Part shown: positions 54,620 to 62,723 of the stretch, in pieces
Layout: every line of letters starts with the position of its first letter
Position numbering within the stretch: position 1 is the stretch's first letter
NCBI RefSeq assembly: GCF_037622515.1
Contig: NZ_JBBJCN010000006.1
Span: forward strand, 62,001-126,000
Direction of reading: 5' to 3'
Source of the DNA: Paradesertivirga superstes
Lineage (GTDB): Bacteria; Bacteroidota; Bacteroidia; Sphingobacteriales; Sphingobacteriaceae
DNA: 64,000 nt
Translations under genes and position numbers: made by a program
Notes under the pieces: model-generated
The model's database searches: none
What the model saw: the letters and a program-made list of their open reading frames with translations, nothing else
Told to the model about the DNA's origin: nothing

Positions 54620-55603
54620 ATGAGTACAGCACTTTTCCGTCCGTTTGACAGATATGATTTTTCTGAGCAAGTTTGTTATTTAACCGGGCAGCCTGCTACC
54701 GAACAAACAAGCGTTTTTCCTGAATGGGTATTAAAGCAATTTGATCTGCATGAAAAACCCTTTAAAATGCTTGATGAACATATTGCTACTTACCAGGACA
54801 TTACTATTCCAGTTTCTTTTGAAGCATTAACTGCCATTCGTTCTCTGGATAACGAAATTCAGGAAGCTTTTAATTCCGGGTATACCGCCGTTAAAGATCT
54901 GGAAGAAATAAAACTCTTTCAATGGATTTCTAAACAGGTTTACGGCATCATTCACTGGGAAGTAAGAGCCGGGATGCGCCAGCAAAGAGCTATTGGCGAA
55001 GAATTTTCCTTTTCTCAGGCCATTGCCCATAAATTCAGCAATCTTCATATAATGCTTCAGTCATTAGTTCAAACAGTCGAATTTGAAGGTGACTCTCCAT
55101 GGAGCATACAGGTATTTCCTGTAAAAAATGATGAGGATACGTTTATCTACCGCGATGAAATAAACACACTTGTCTTCTCCTTGCGGATGAATGACTTTGG
55201 AATTATCGCAAGTTTGCAGGATAATGGAGAAAGCCTGAATTACCAGAAAGATATTTTAAAGAAAGTTGCGCATAAACAGCTTCATCCTATACAATTTGAA
55301 GAGTTATGTGCCCGGTTTTTTTATTCAGCTTACCTGTTTAACCGTCTTCCCGAATACACCATCGTAGCTACCGAAGAAGCAACCTATATAGAGGCTATGC
55401 CTCTTAGGATAAGCAGCAGGCCGGTTTATGATATCTGGCAAACAAAAACCTACGGGCAGGTTTTAGAAAACTTCTGGAAGCCCTGGGGATTCCTCCTTCT
55501 GGAAATTATTAAAAACCCCGAAATGCCAATGAGTTTTCTGGAAGACAGCAAGGGTGATTTTATACCCGAAGAGAAAATACGCCTAAACTCTTTACTTAAG
55601 TAA
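54620..55603 (+). CDS. Conserved hypothetical with degenerate HNH-like start
   Basis: The 327-residue product opens with CYLTGQPATEQTSVFPEWVL (residues 19-38), reminiscent of HNH-type CxxxG...FPxW(V/L) starts but without the rest of that domain. The remainder is helical with IQVFPVKNDEDTFIYRDEIN and VFSLRMND. No family was recognised. A leaderless promoter is predicted. It overlaps the convergent rhomboid gene by 8 bp. Confidence 0.6.
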   Translation: MSTALFRPFDRYDFSEQVCYLTGQPATEQTSVFPEWVLKQFDLHEKPFKMLDEHIATYQDITIPVSFEALTAIRSLDNEIQEAFNSGYTAVKDLEEIKLFQWISKQVYGIIHWEVRAGMRQQRAIGEEFSFSQAIAHKFSNLHIMLQSLVQTVEFEGDSPWSIQVFPVKNDEDTFIYRDEINTLVFSLRMNDFGIIASLQDNGESLNYQKDILKKVAHKQLHPIQFEELCARFFYSAYLFNRLPEYTIVATEEATYIEAMPLRISSRPVYDIWQTKTYGQVLENFWKPWGFLLLEIIKNPEMPMSFLEDSKGDFIPEEKIRLNSLLK

Positions 55604-56213
55604 ACCAGGTTGAAATTTCACTTATAAACACCAAAGGCACCTTGGGATAAAAAATTATAGTAATAATGATTCCTGCCAGCGCCCCAAAAAAATGGGCATC
55701 ATGATTTATCGTTCCGGATTGTTTGGACGCATAGGCACTATACATTAAATACAATACACCGAAAACTACCGCAGGAATGGGAATGGGAATAAAAAAAATG
55801 TAAAAACTGGTAAGCGGATCGAAAAGAATATAGCTGAAAACTACCGCCGATACCGCACCTGAAGCACCCAGACTATTGTACCAAAAGTGATCCTTATGTT
55901 TTAGAATGGTACTTAAGTCGCTTAAAGCAAGACTGGCGATATACAAAATCGCAAATTGCCATGAGCCAATAATTCTCTCTAATGTAAAGGCAAAAAAGTA
56001 ATATGAGAGCATATTCATAAACAAATGGCTGTAATCCTTATGTATTAATCCACTTGTAAAAATAGAATACACCCGCTCTCCCCTATGAACACTGTAAGGA
56101 TGCAGCATAAATTTTCCGTACACCTGCTGATTTGAAAAAGCATAGAGACTGGTGACAATGGTTAACAGAAAAATAATGCTTGCAACAGGTGTTTCCAGTA
56201 AATAATATTCCAT
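55596..56213 (-). CDS. Rhomboid-family intramembrane serine protease
   Basis: The 205-residue membrane protein has the conserved rhomboid residues: HLFMN (63-67), the GASG serine S118 and the catalytic His H174 in HFFGALAG. It has about six helices. It would cleave membrane substrates within the bilayer. It ends 8 bp inside the convergent hypothetical gene. Confidence 0.9.
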   Translation of the reverse strand: MEYYLLETPVASIIFLLTIVTSLYAFSNQQVYGKFMLHPYSVHRGERVYSIFTSGLIHKDYSHLFMNMLSYYFFAFTLERIIGSWQFAILYIASLALSDLSTILKHKDHFWYNSLGASGAVSAVVFSYILFDPLTSFYIFFIPIPIPAVVFGVLYLMYSAYASKQSGTINHDAHFFGALAGIIITIIFYPKVPLVFISEISTWFT

Positions 56214-56613
56214 AGCTCTAATCTCAATTTTTGAAAAATAGCATTAATGAAGGGAAATAGACGAAAATATTTGAATTTACTCTGTGCATTGTTTGAAACC
56301 CGCACTCAAATTTATTTTTAATTTGTCATTTGATGTGTTTATCAATTGTAAATAATGCTACCTTTTCCTTATCACTAATAATTATATTGCGACGAGGTGC
56401 CGAATGAATTAATTCCATTCAGGATGCTTAAAAAGCAAGCGGTCTCAATATGTTATGACAGAGTTAAATATTAGACTAATATGAAACCACATGAGCCTGT
56501 CCGAAAAACAAGCGGGCTTAGCGAAGCGTTCTTATGAACACCTCAAAAAATAAATACCCGTGAAAAATAAGCTCATGCAAACTTCATAACCTATAAGAAT
56601 CAATTATATTCAA
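56214..56613. other. Intergenic, no gene seen
   Basis: 400 bp between the rhomboid and peptidase T genes. No tRNA-like or strong palindromic structure was seen; it presumably carries the promoters of both genes. Confidence 0.4.
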
Positions 56614-57867
56614 ATGAAAAATTTAGATAATTATCGTTTTACTGTACTGGAAAGATTTCTGAGATATGTTACCATACACACAACGTCCGATCCTCATTCC
56701 CCTACTAATCCTTCCACAGAGCGCCAGAAAGATTTGGGGAAAATTCTGGTTGAGGAATTAAAAGAAATCGGCATTACGGATGCCGAAATTGATGAATACG
56801 GATATGTGTATGCAACGATACCATCGACAACAGAGAAAGATGTGCCCGTTATCTGCTTTTGCTCTCATATGGACACCTCTCCTGATTGCAGCGGCGAGAA
56901 TGTGAAGCCCATAGTTCATACCAATTATCAGGGACAGGATTTAATCCTGCCTGATGACCCTTCACAAATTATTAAAAAAACAGAGCATCCCGACCTTCAG
57001 TTTCAGATTGGGAACGATATTATTACGGCAAGCGGAACCACACTTTTGGGCTCGGATAATAAAGCCGGACTTGCAGAAATCGTAGATGCGGCAAACTTCT
57101 TTATAACTCACCCGGAAATAAAGCACGGAAAGATCCGCATTCTTTTTACCCCGGATGAAGAAGTTGGCAGGGGAGTAGAAAAAGTCGACATGACAAAATT
57201 AGGGGCTCAATTTGCTTATACTGTTGATGGCGAGGCCGCCGGAACCATTGAGAACGAAACTTTTTCGGCAGACGCGGCTATCTTAACGGTCAGAGGGGTA
57301 AGCTCTCATCCTGGTTTCGCCAAAGGCAAAATGGAAAGTGCGATTAAAATTGCATCCGAGATTGTAGCCAACCTTCCGAAAGATAGATTAAGTCCGGAAA
57401 GCACTTTTAATTACGATGGTTTTATTCATCCTGTAGCCATTAACGGAACCGTAGAGGAGGCAACTATTGAGTTTATATTAAGAGATTTTGATGAGGCCGA
57501 GTTAAAAAATTATAAAAGACTGCTGCTTGCCATAGGTGATGAAGTGCTTGAAGGTTATCCTAACTCTGATTTTACCTTAGAAATTAAAGAGCAGTACAGA
57601 AACATGAAAACTGTATTGGAAAACTATCCGCAAATTACTGAATATGCTGAAATGGCTGTTCAACGCATAGGCCTTCAGCCAACGCTTCGTAGTATTCGCG
57701 GCGGAACCGACGGCTCCCGTTTATCCTTTATGGGTTTACCCTGCCCCAACATATTTGCCGGAGAGCATGCCTTTCATAGTAAGCAGGAGTGGGTTTCGGT
57801 TCAGGATATGCAGAAGGCGGTAAAAATGATCGTAAATCTTGCAGTGATCTGGGAGGAGAAATCATGA
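56614..57867 (+). CDS. pepT: Peptidase T (aminotripeptidase)
   Basis: The 417-residue M20B metallopeptidase has the zinc ligands and catalytic residues in their expected places: CSHMDTSPD with H85 and D87, LGSDNKAG with D148, TPDEEVGRG with E182 and E183, and a late His in GEHAFHSKQEW. The length and EIGITDAEIDEYGYVYATIP start are typical for PepT. It releases N-terminal residues from tripeptides in the cytoplasm. Confidence 0.95.
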   Translation: MKNLDNYRFTVLERFLRYVTIHTTSDPHSPTNPSTERQKDLGKILVEELKEIGITDAEIDEYGYVYATIPSTTEKDVPVICFCSHMDTSPDCSGENVKPIVHTNYQGQDLILPDDPSQIIKKTEHPDLQFQIGNDIITASGTTLLGSDNKAGLAEIVDAANFFITHPEIKHGKIRILFTPDEEVGRGVEKVDMTKLGAQFAYTVDGEAAGTIENETFSADAAILTVRGVSSHPGFAKGKMESAIKIASEIVANLPKDRLSPESTFNYDGFIHPVAINGTVEEATIEFILRDFDEAELKNYKRLLLAIGDEVLEGYPNSDFTLEIKEQYRNMKTVLENYPQITEYAEMAVQRIGLQPTLRSIRGGTDGSRLSFMGLPCPNIFAGEHAFHSKQEWVSVQDMQKAVKMIVNLAVIWEEKS

Positions 57868-57977
57868 TAAAATGCTTCCGGGCGTTTGTGAGCGAAATTT
57901 TAGTCGCCAATTAAACGCCTTTGGTCTAAAATCCCCCCGCTTTGGGCTCATATTCCAATTTAAATGAGGGATGAAAG

Positions 57978-57985
57978 TATCTTTG
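57978..57985 (+). promoter_or_regulatory. -7 element TATCTTTG at the start of the LytS gene
   Basis: A perfect TAnnTTTG ends 4 nt before ATG 57990. Transcription would begin at the start codon, so the mRNA is predicted leaderless. Confidence 0.6.
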
Positions 57986-57989
57986 TATA

Positions 57990-59057
57990 ATGGCATTAAA
58001 GAATCTGAGCATAACTAAATATCTCACTCCTGCTTTCCACATATTATTCTGGGGATTGATTATTATCTCACCTTATTTATTTCGAAATCCAAATACCTGG
58101 GAAGGATTTAAACCATGGCATTATAAGCTGATTATTAATAATGCAACGCTCGCATTACTTTTTTACTTCAACGCATTTGTACTATATCCTAAAGTTTATA
58201 AATCTAAAGGCTTAGTAATTTACCTGCTTACCGTAATCGCCGTAATCATAGCCTTAATGGCTTTTTCACGGTTCGTTGATAGCCAGCTCTTCGCAGAAAT
58301 GAGAAATTTCAATAAGGGCCGGCGCGGCGGAGGCCGTGGAGGTGATCGCTGGTTCAGATGGTATATTACGAACATCGTTACCTATGTATTTATCATGGGG
58401 ATAAGCTTTAGCTACCGGGTAATAAAAGATACTAATCAGCTCGAAAAGATCCGCAAAGAGAATGAAAATGAAATGTTAAAGTCTGAACTGACATTTTTAC
58501 GCTCGCAGGTTAGTCCGCACTTTATGTTTAATGTTTTAAACACACTGGTATCTCTTGCCAGAAAGAAATCTGATCTGATGGAGCCCTCTCTGATACAGCT
58601 CTCCAACTTAATGCGATATATGCTTTATGAAAGTAACGAAGACAGGATACATTTAGAACAGGAGGTAGAGTATTTAAGAAGTTACATCGATTTGCAAATG
58701 CTACGTTTTGGAGATGATGTAAAGATCGAACTAAACGTTTCAAAAGATCTTGAAGGATATGACATTGAGCCAATGCTGCTCATCGCCTTTGTCGAGAACG
58801 CTTTTAAGCATGGTATCGGGATGATTGAAGAACCCGTAATTAAGATTTTTCTATCAATGGATAAAACCAAACATTGGCTGGAATTCAGGGTTGAAAATAA
58901 CATATCCCCACAAGAAGGATCAAAGGATAAAAACTCGGGAATAGGTTTGATTAATATGAAAAGACGGCTGGAGCTATTGTATAAAGACCGTTACATTTTA
59001 GAAACCCGTAAAATCGGAAATATCTTTGTATCTGATCTAAAAGTTCGTCTCAAATGA
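57990..59057 (+). CDS. LytS/YehU-type sensor histidine kinase with RGG-rich periplasmic loop
   Basis: The 355-residue kinase has four membrane helices at about 14-31, 48-65, 74-92 and 124-142. The loop at 93-123 is predicted periplasmic and contains NKGRRGGGRGGDRWFRW (108-124). The His_kinase (PF06580-type) domain has SQVSPHFMFNVLNTL with H177, then a GHKL ATPase with ENAFKHG and SGIGLINMKRRLELL. It overlaps the LytTR regulator by 4 bp. The Gly/Arg loop is unusual for this kinase class. Confidence 0.9.
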   Translation: MALKNLSITKYLTPAFHILFWGLIIISPYLFRNPNTWEGFKPWHYKLIINNATLALLFYFNAFVLYPKVYKSKGLVIYLLTVIAVIIALMAFSRFVDSQLFAEMRNFNKGRRGGGRGGDRWFRWYITNIVTYVFIMGISFSYRVIKDTNQLEKIRKENENEMLKSELTFLRSQVSPHFMFNVLNTLVSLARKKSDLMEPSLIQLSNLMRYMLYESNEDRIHLEQEVEYLRSYIDLQMLRFGDDVKIELNVSKDLEGYDIEPMLLIAFVENAFKHGIGMIEEPVIKIFLSMDKTKHWLEFRVENNISPQEGSKDKNSGIGLINMKRRLELLYKDRYILETRKIGNIFVSDLKVRLK

Positions 59058-59770
59058 TTAAATGCCTGGTAGTTGATGATGAGAGATTAGCAATTGAGCT
59101 AATGGAAGACAATATCCGTCAGGTTCCATTTTTAGAACTGGTTGGCAGCTGCAAGAATGCAATGGAAGCAATGAAATTTCTCAGCCAGCAAACAGTTGAT
59201 TTGATTTTTCTTGATATCCAAATGCCCGGCTTATCCGGATTACAGTTTGTAAACAGCCTGGCTAGCCCGCCTTTAATAATTTTTGTGACGGCGTATGAAA
59301 AATACGCTGTTGAGGGATTCAATCTGGATGTACTGGATTATCTGATCAAACCCGTATCCTTTGAACGATTTTTCAAGGCCGCCAATAAGGCATTGGATCT
59401 TATTAATTTACGAAATCAGGTTTCTGCTCCATCTCAAGCCGCCGCTTCAACCGATTGCTTGTTTGTAAATGCCGACTATTCACTGGTTAAAATAAATATT
59501 AGTGAAATCCTTTACATAGAAGGCCTTAAGGATTACATAAAAATTTATTTATCTGATACCGAAAAGCCGGTAATAACTCGCTTAAGCATGAGATATATGG
59601 AAGAAAAACTTCCTTCCGAAAGGTTTATGCGTGTCCATAAATCATATATAATATCGCTTGAAAAGTTAATCTCATTTAAGAAAAACAGAGTGCTTCTGCC
59701 TTCATTTGAGGTACCCGTCAGCGACAATTACCGGGACGCATTATTAACATATATGGGACAACAACAGTAA
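59054..59770 (+). CDS. LytTR-family response regulator
   Basis: The 238-residue protein has a receiver domain with the acidic pair in CLVVDDE, the phosphoacceptor D54 in LIFLDIQMPG, T79 and K99 in LIKPVS. A LytTR DNA-binding domain follows at about 135-235 (LVKINISEILYIEGLKDYIK, MRVHKSYIISLEKL). It is coupled to the LytS gene by an ATGA overlap. Likely targets are the adjacent outer-membrane protein genes, which is an inference. Confidence 0.92.
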   Translation: MIKCLVVDDERLAIELMEDNIRQVPFLELVGSCKNAMEAMKFLSQQTVDLIFLDIQMPGLSGLQFVNSLASPPLIIFVTAYEKYAVEGFNLDVLDYLIKPVSFERFFKAANKALDLINLRNQVSAPSQAAASTDCLFVNADYSLVKINISEILYIEGLKDYIKIYLSDTEKPVITRLSMRYMEEKLPSERFMRVHKSYIISLEKLISFKKNRVLLPSFEVPVSDNYRDALLTYMGQQQ

Positions 59771-59851
59771 ACGGCTATATATCATTTCAATCAACTTCAA
59801 TATAGCAGGTATTAAGCTGCATAATTATTAAACAATCGCTATTCAACACGT

Positions 59852-62689
59852 ATGAAACAATTATTTTTACTGGTACTGCTGTTTATAACTGGCAACAGTA
59901 TTTTCGCCCAGTCGGGGCGTGAGGTTAGTGGTGTGGTACGTGATTCTGCGGGACTAAGTGTTATAGCCGCGACGATAAAACTAAGTTCTGCTAATGATAC
60001 ATTATTAACACGCACGGATATCGACGGGCTGTTTAGCTTTCGAAGTGTTAAATCATCCCAATTTGTAATAACAATCAGCAGCCTGGGTTATTCCGATGTG
60101 ATTAAAAGATTTTTATACGCTGAGGGAACAACTCCGCTAAAACTGGAACCCTTTGTATTAAGACCACAAAGCAATCTTTTAAAAGAAGTTGTGATTTCCG
60201 GAGCAGCACCAGTTGTCGTTAAACAAGATACTGTAGAGTACCGGGCAAGTGATTTCCCGGTAAGAGAGAATTCTGTGGCCGAGGACGTCATTAAAAAACT
60301 ACCCGGCGTAGAAGTAGATAAAGACGGCAACGTAACTACTCAGGGCAAGAGCGTTACGAGAGTACGGGTAAATGGAAAAGATTATTTTGATGGCGACTTA
60401 AAAACAGCCACTCAGGGATTACCTGCAGATATTATTGAAAAAATTCAAATAGTAGATGACTATGGTGACCAGGCTAACATCACAGGTATACGGGAAGGCG
60501 AAGCCGATAAAATTATAAACATTACCATCAGACCCGACCGTATGAAGGGAAGCGTAATCAGCGGAACTGCCGGAGGCGGAGATCAGGAACGCTATATCGT
60601 ATCTGGCCAGGGACAGTTTATGAACAACGATCGCCAGCTGGACCTGCGATTAAACTCTAACAATACCAACACTTCTCCCTTTAACTTTGGAGGAGGAGGA
60701 GGCCGCGGATTTGGCGGTGGTGGCGGAGGTGGCCGTGGTGGTGGCGGTACCGGTGGTGGTGGCGGCGGATTTGGCGGTGGCGGATTTGGTACACCCGGAG
60801 GGATAACCAATACGACAGCCGGCGGACTTAATTACAGAGACAATTTGGGTAAGAAGGTCGCTATAAACGGTAGTTACCGGTTTAATGTCAGAAATACGAA
60901 TGCGATTTCAAACAGTTTCGGAACGTCTTATTTTAGCGCAGATTCTGTAAAGTTTAACACTTCTGCTGATTCTGAAAGCGGTAACAATAATCATAGTGCC
61001 AATTTCAATTTGGAATATGCAATAGATAGCTTAAACTACTTTCGGATAACCCCCTATTTTAGTATCGGCTCAACCGATTCTGATGGATCAACTAATCTTA
61101 GGCAGGAATATTCTACCGGGTCCCTGGAAGATCAGTTCACTGATCAGTTTAGCAATTCCAATAGTCCTTCGTTTGGCGGTAATCTTATTTATAATCACCG
61201 GTTCAGAAAATTAGGCAGGAACTTCTCTCTCGGATTAAACCTTAATGATTCTGATAACGACAACGATCAGGATGTGATTGATCGTTTTACTTATTATAAC
61301 CCTAATGTTGATTCCACATCTCACAGACTTATAGAAACAAGCAATAAACGATTTAACTCTAATGCTAACGCAACTTACAGTGAGCCTCTTGGCAAGCATG
61401 GCCGTTTGGATTTCGGTTATAATTATTCAATATCCGATTATAAAAACAGTCGTATCACCAATGTCTATGACGGAGAAATCCCTGTCATAAACAATGCATT
61501 AAGCAATATATACGATTACTCATTTACGACCAACCGATTTAGCTTAAACTATAGATTTGAAAGACCAAAACTTTATAATTTTACTGTTGGCTTAACAGCT
61601 CAGCCGACATTACTAAAAGGATACTCCTTAACCAATAATGTGGCTTCTAAAAGGGAAGGCTTTAACTTTTTTCCTACAGCACGATTTGATTATAGTTTCG
61701 GCCGATCCAGATCTTTAACTATCAACTATAATGGAAGAAGTAACGAACCAAGTTTTAATCAAATTCAACCTGTGCGTGATGTTTCAAATCCATTAAGACC
61801 TATTGTAGGTAACCCAGGGCTAAACTCGGCCTTCACTCAGTCAATTAACATCAGGTACAACACAACAGATCCCTCTTCAGGCTTATTTTTCAATACCGGC
61901 ATTTTCGGAAATCTGACGAATAATCAAATAACAAGGGATATTGTAAGATATGAGGAAGATATATTGGTAGAAGGACAGGCTACTAAAAGGACCATTCAGG
62001 AAACAAGGTATTTAAATACTGATGGCTATTACTCAACAAATGCCTTTTACTCATTAGGAAAACCTTTTGCAGAAAGGAAATACCGTTTATCGTTAAATGG
62101 AAATGTCAGGTATACCAATGACGTTACATTTACCGACAGCCAAAAAAATATTGGCAGAGACTGGACTCTGTCTCAAAGCCTTCGCTTACAAATAAATCCC
62201 AATCAGAATGTTGAAATATATCCAGCCATTGGTTACCGGAGAACATTTTTAAACTACACATTATCAGATAATGCTGATACTAAAGCCAGCACATGGAATT
62301 ACGATCTGAACGGCCGTTTGTTCTTCCTTAAAACTTTCATTGTAGGTTTTGATATAAGTAAAAATATTAATAAAGGATATCGCTCTATACAGGCAAATCC
62401 ACTTATCATTAATGCTTATCTTGAAAAACAGTTTTTTAACAAACGCGGAACATTCAGAATACAAGGGTTCGATTTGAAAAATGAAGGCACCGTTCTTGGA
62501 ATATCCCAGAATGCTAATACAATAACCAGTAGCCAGACCAACCGCCTAACCAGGTATTTTATGGCGACCCTGAGCTTTAGAATTCAAAAGTTCCCGGGAG
62601 GAATGCAGCCAAACTTTGATAGTGAAAGAGGAGAAAACAGGGGCAACCGCGAGGGACAACAGCCCCGGGGAGATAGGGGAAACTTTTAA
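59852..62689 (+). CDS. Outer-membrane beta-barrel protein (OMP_b-brl/TonB-dependent-like), Gly-rich
   Basis: The 945-residue protein has a signal peptide (KQLFLLVLLFITGNSIFAQ), a carboxypeptidase-D regulatory-like domain (about 22-105) and a plug-like region (108-240: LKEVVISGAAPVVVKQDTVE, then PGVEVDKDGNVTTQGK). A Gly/Arg-rich loop lies at 280-317, and a barrel to the end. The C-terminal tail is RG-rich (ENRGNREGQQPRGDRGNF) and no terminal aromatic barrel signal beyond F is visible. It lacks a TonB box that I can see. It is probably in the regulon of the adjacent two-component system. Confidence 0.85.
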   Translation: MKQLFLLVLLFITGNSIFAQSGREVSGVVRDSAGLSVIAATIKLSSANDTLLTRTDIDGLFSFRSVKSSQFVITISSLGYSDVIKRFLYAEGTTPLKLEPFVLRPQSNLLKEVVISGAAPVVVKQDTVEYRASDFPVRENSVAEDVIKKLPGVEVDKDGNVTTQGKSVTRVRVNGKDYFDGDLKTATQGLPADIIEKIQIVDDYGDQANITGIREGEADKIINITIRPDRMKGSVISGTAGGGDQERYIVSGQGQFMNNDRQLDLRLNSNNTNTSPFNFGGGGGRGFGGGGGGGRGGGGTGGGGGGFGGGGFGTPGGITNTTAGGLNYRDNLGKKVAINGSYRFNVRNTNAISNSFGTSYFSADSVKFNTSADSESGNNNHSANFNLEYAIDSLNYFRITPYFSIGSTDSDGSTNLRQEYSTGSLEDQFTDQFSNSNSPSFGGNLIYNHRFRKLGRNFSLGLNLNDSDNDNDQDVIDRFTYYNPNVDSTSHRLIETSNKRFNSNANATYSEPLGKHGRLDFGYNYSISDYKNSRITNVYDGEIPVINNALSNIYDYSFTTNRFSLNYRFERPKLYNFTVGLTAQPTLLKGYSLTNNVASKREGFNFFPTARFDYSFGRSRSLTINYNGRSNEPSFNQIQPVRDVSNPLRPIVGNPGLNSAFTQSINIRYNTTDPSSGLFFNTGIFGNLTNNQITRDIVRYEEDILVEGQATKRTIQETRYLNTDGYYSTNAFYSLGKPFAERKYRLSLNGNVRYTNDVTFTDSQKNIGRDWTLSQSLRLQINPNQNVEIYPAIGYRRTFLNYTLSDNADTKASTWNYDLNGRLFFLKTFIVGFDISKNINKGYRSIQANPLIINAYLEKQFFNKRGTFRIQGFDLKNEGTVLGISQNANTITSSQTNRLTRYFMATLSFRIQKFPGGMQPNFDSERGENRGNREGQQPRGDRGNF

Positions 62690-62693
62690 AATT

Positions 62694-62718
62694 AAGCAGC
62701 TTCATCGCTGCTTTTTTT
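62694..62718 (+). terminator. Intrinsic terminator between the two barrel genes
   Basis: AAGCAGC/GCTGCTT stem, 6 nt loop, then a T-run, ending only 5 nt before the ATG of the next gene. Downstream translation would need a transcript that reads through it, or a promoter within the 3' end of the upstream gene. Confidence 0.75.
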
Positions 62719-62723
62719 AGCTT

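Noticed and set aside
56214..56613. Possible small RNA or tRNA
   Set aside because: No cloverleaf or strong stem-loop was found by eye. It is treated as plain promoter spacer.
60592..60810. Pro-rich 72-residue minus-strand frame
   Set aside because: It is the complement of the Gly-rich codons of the barrel protein.
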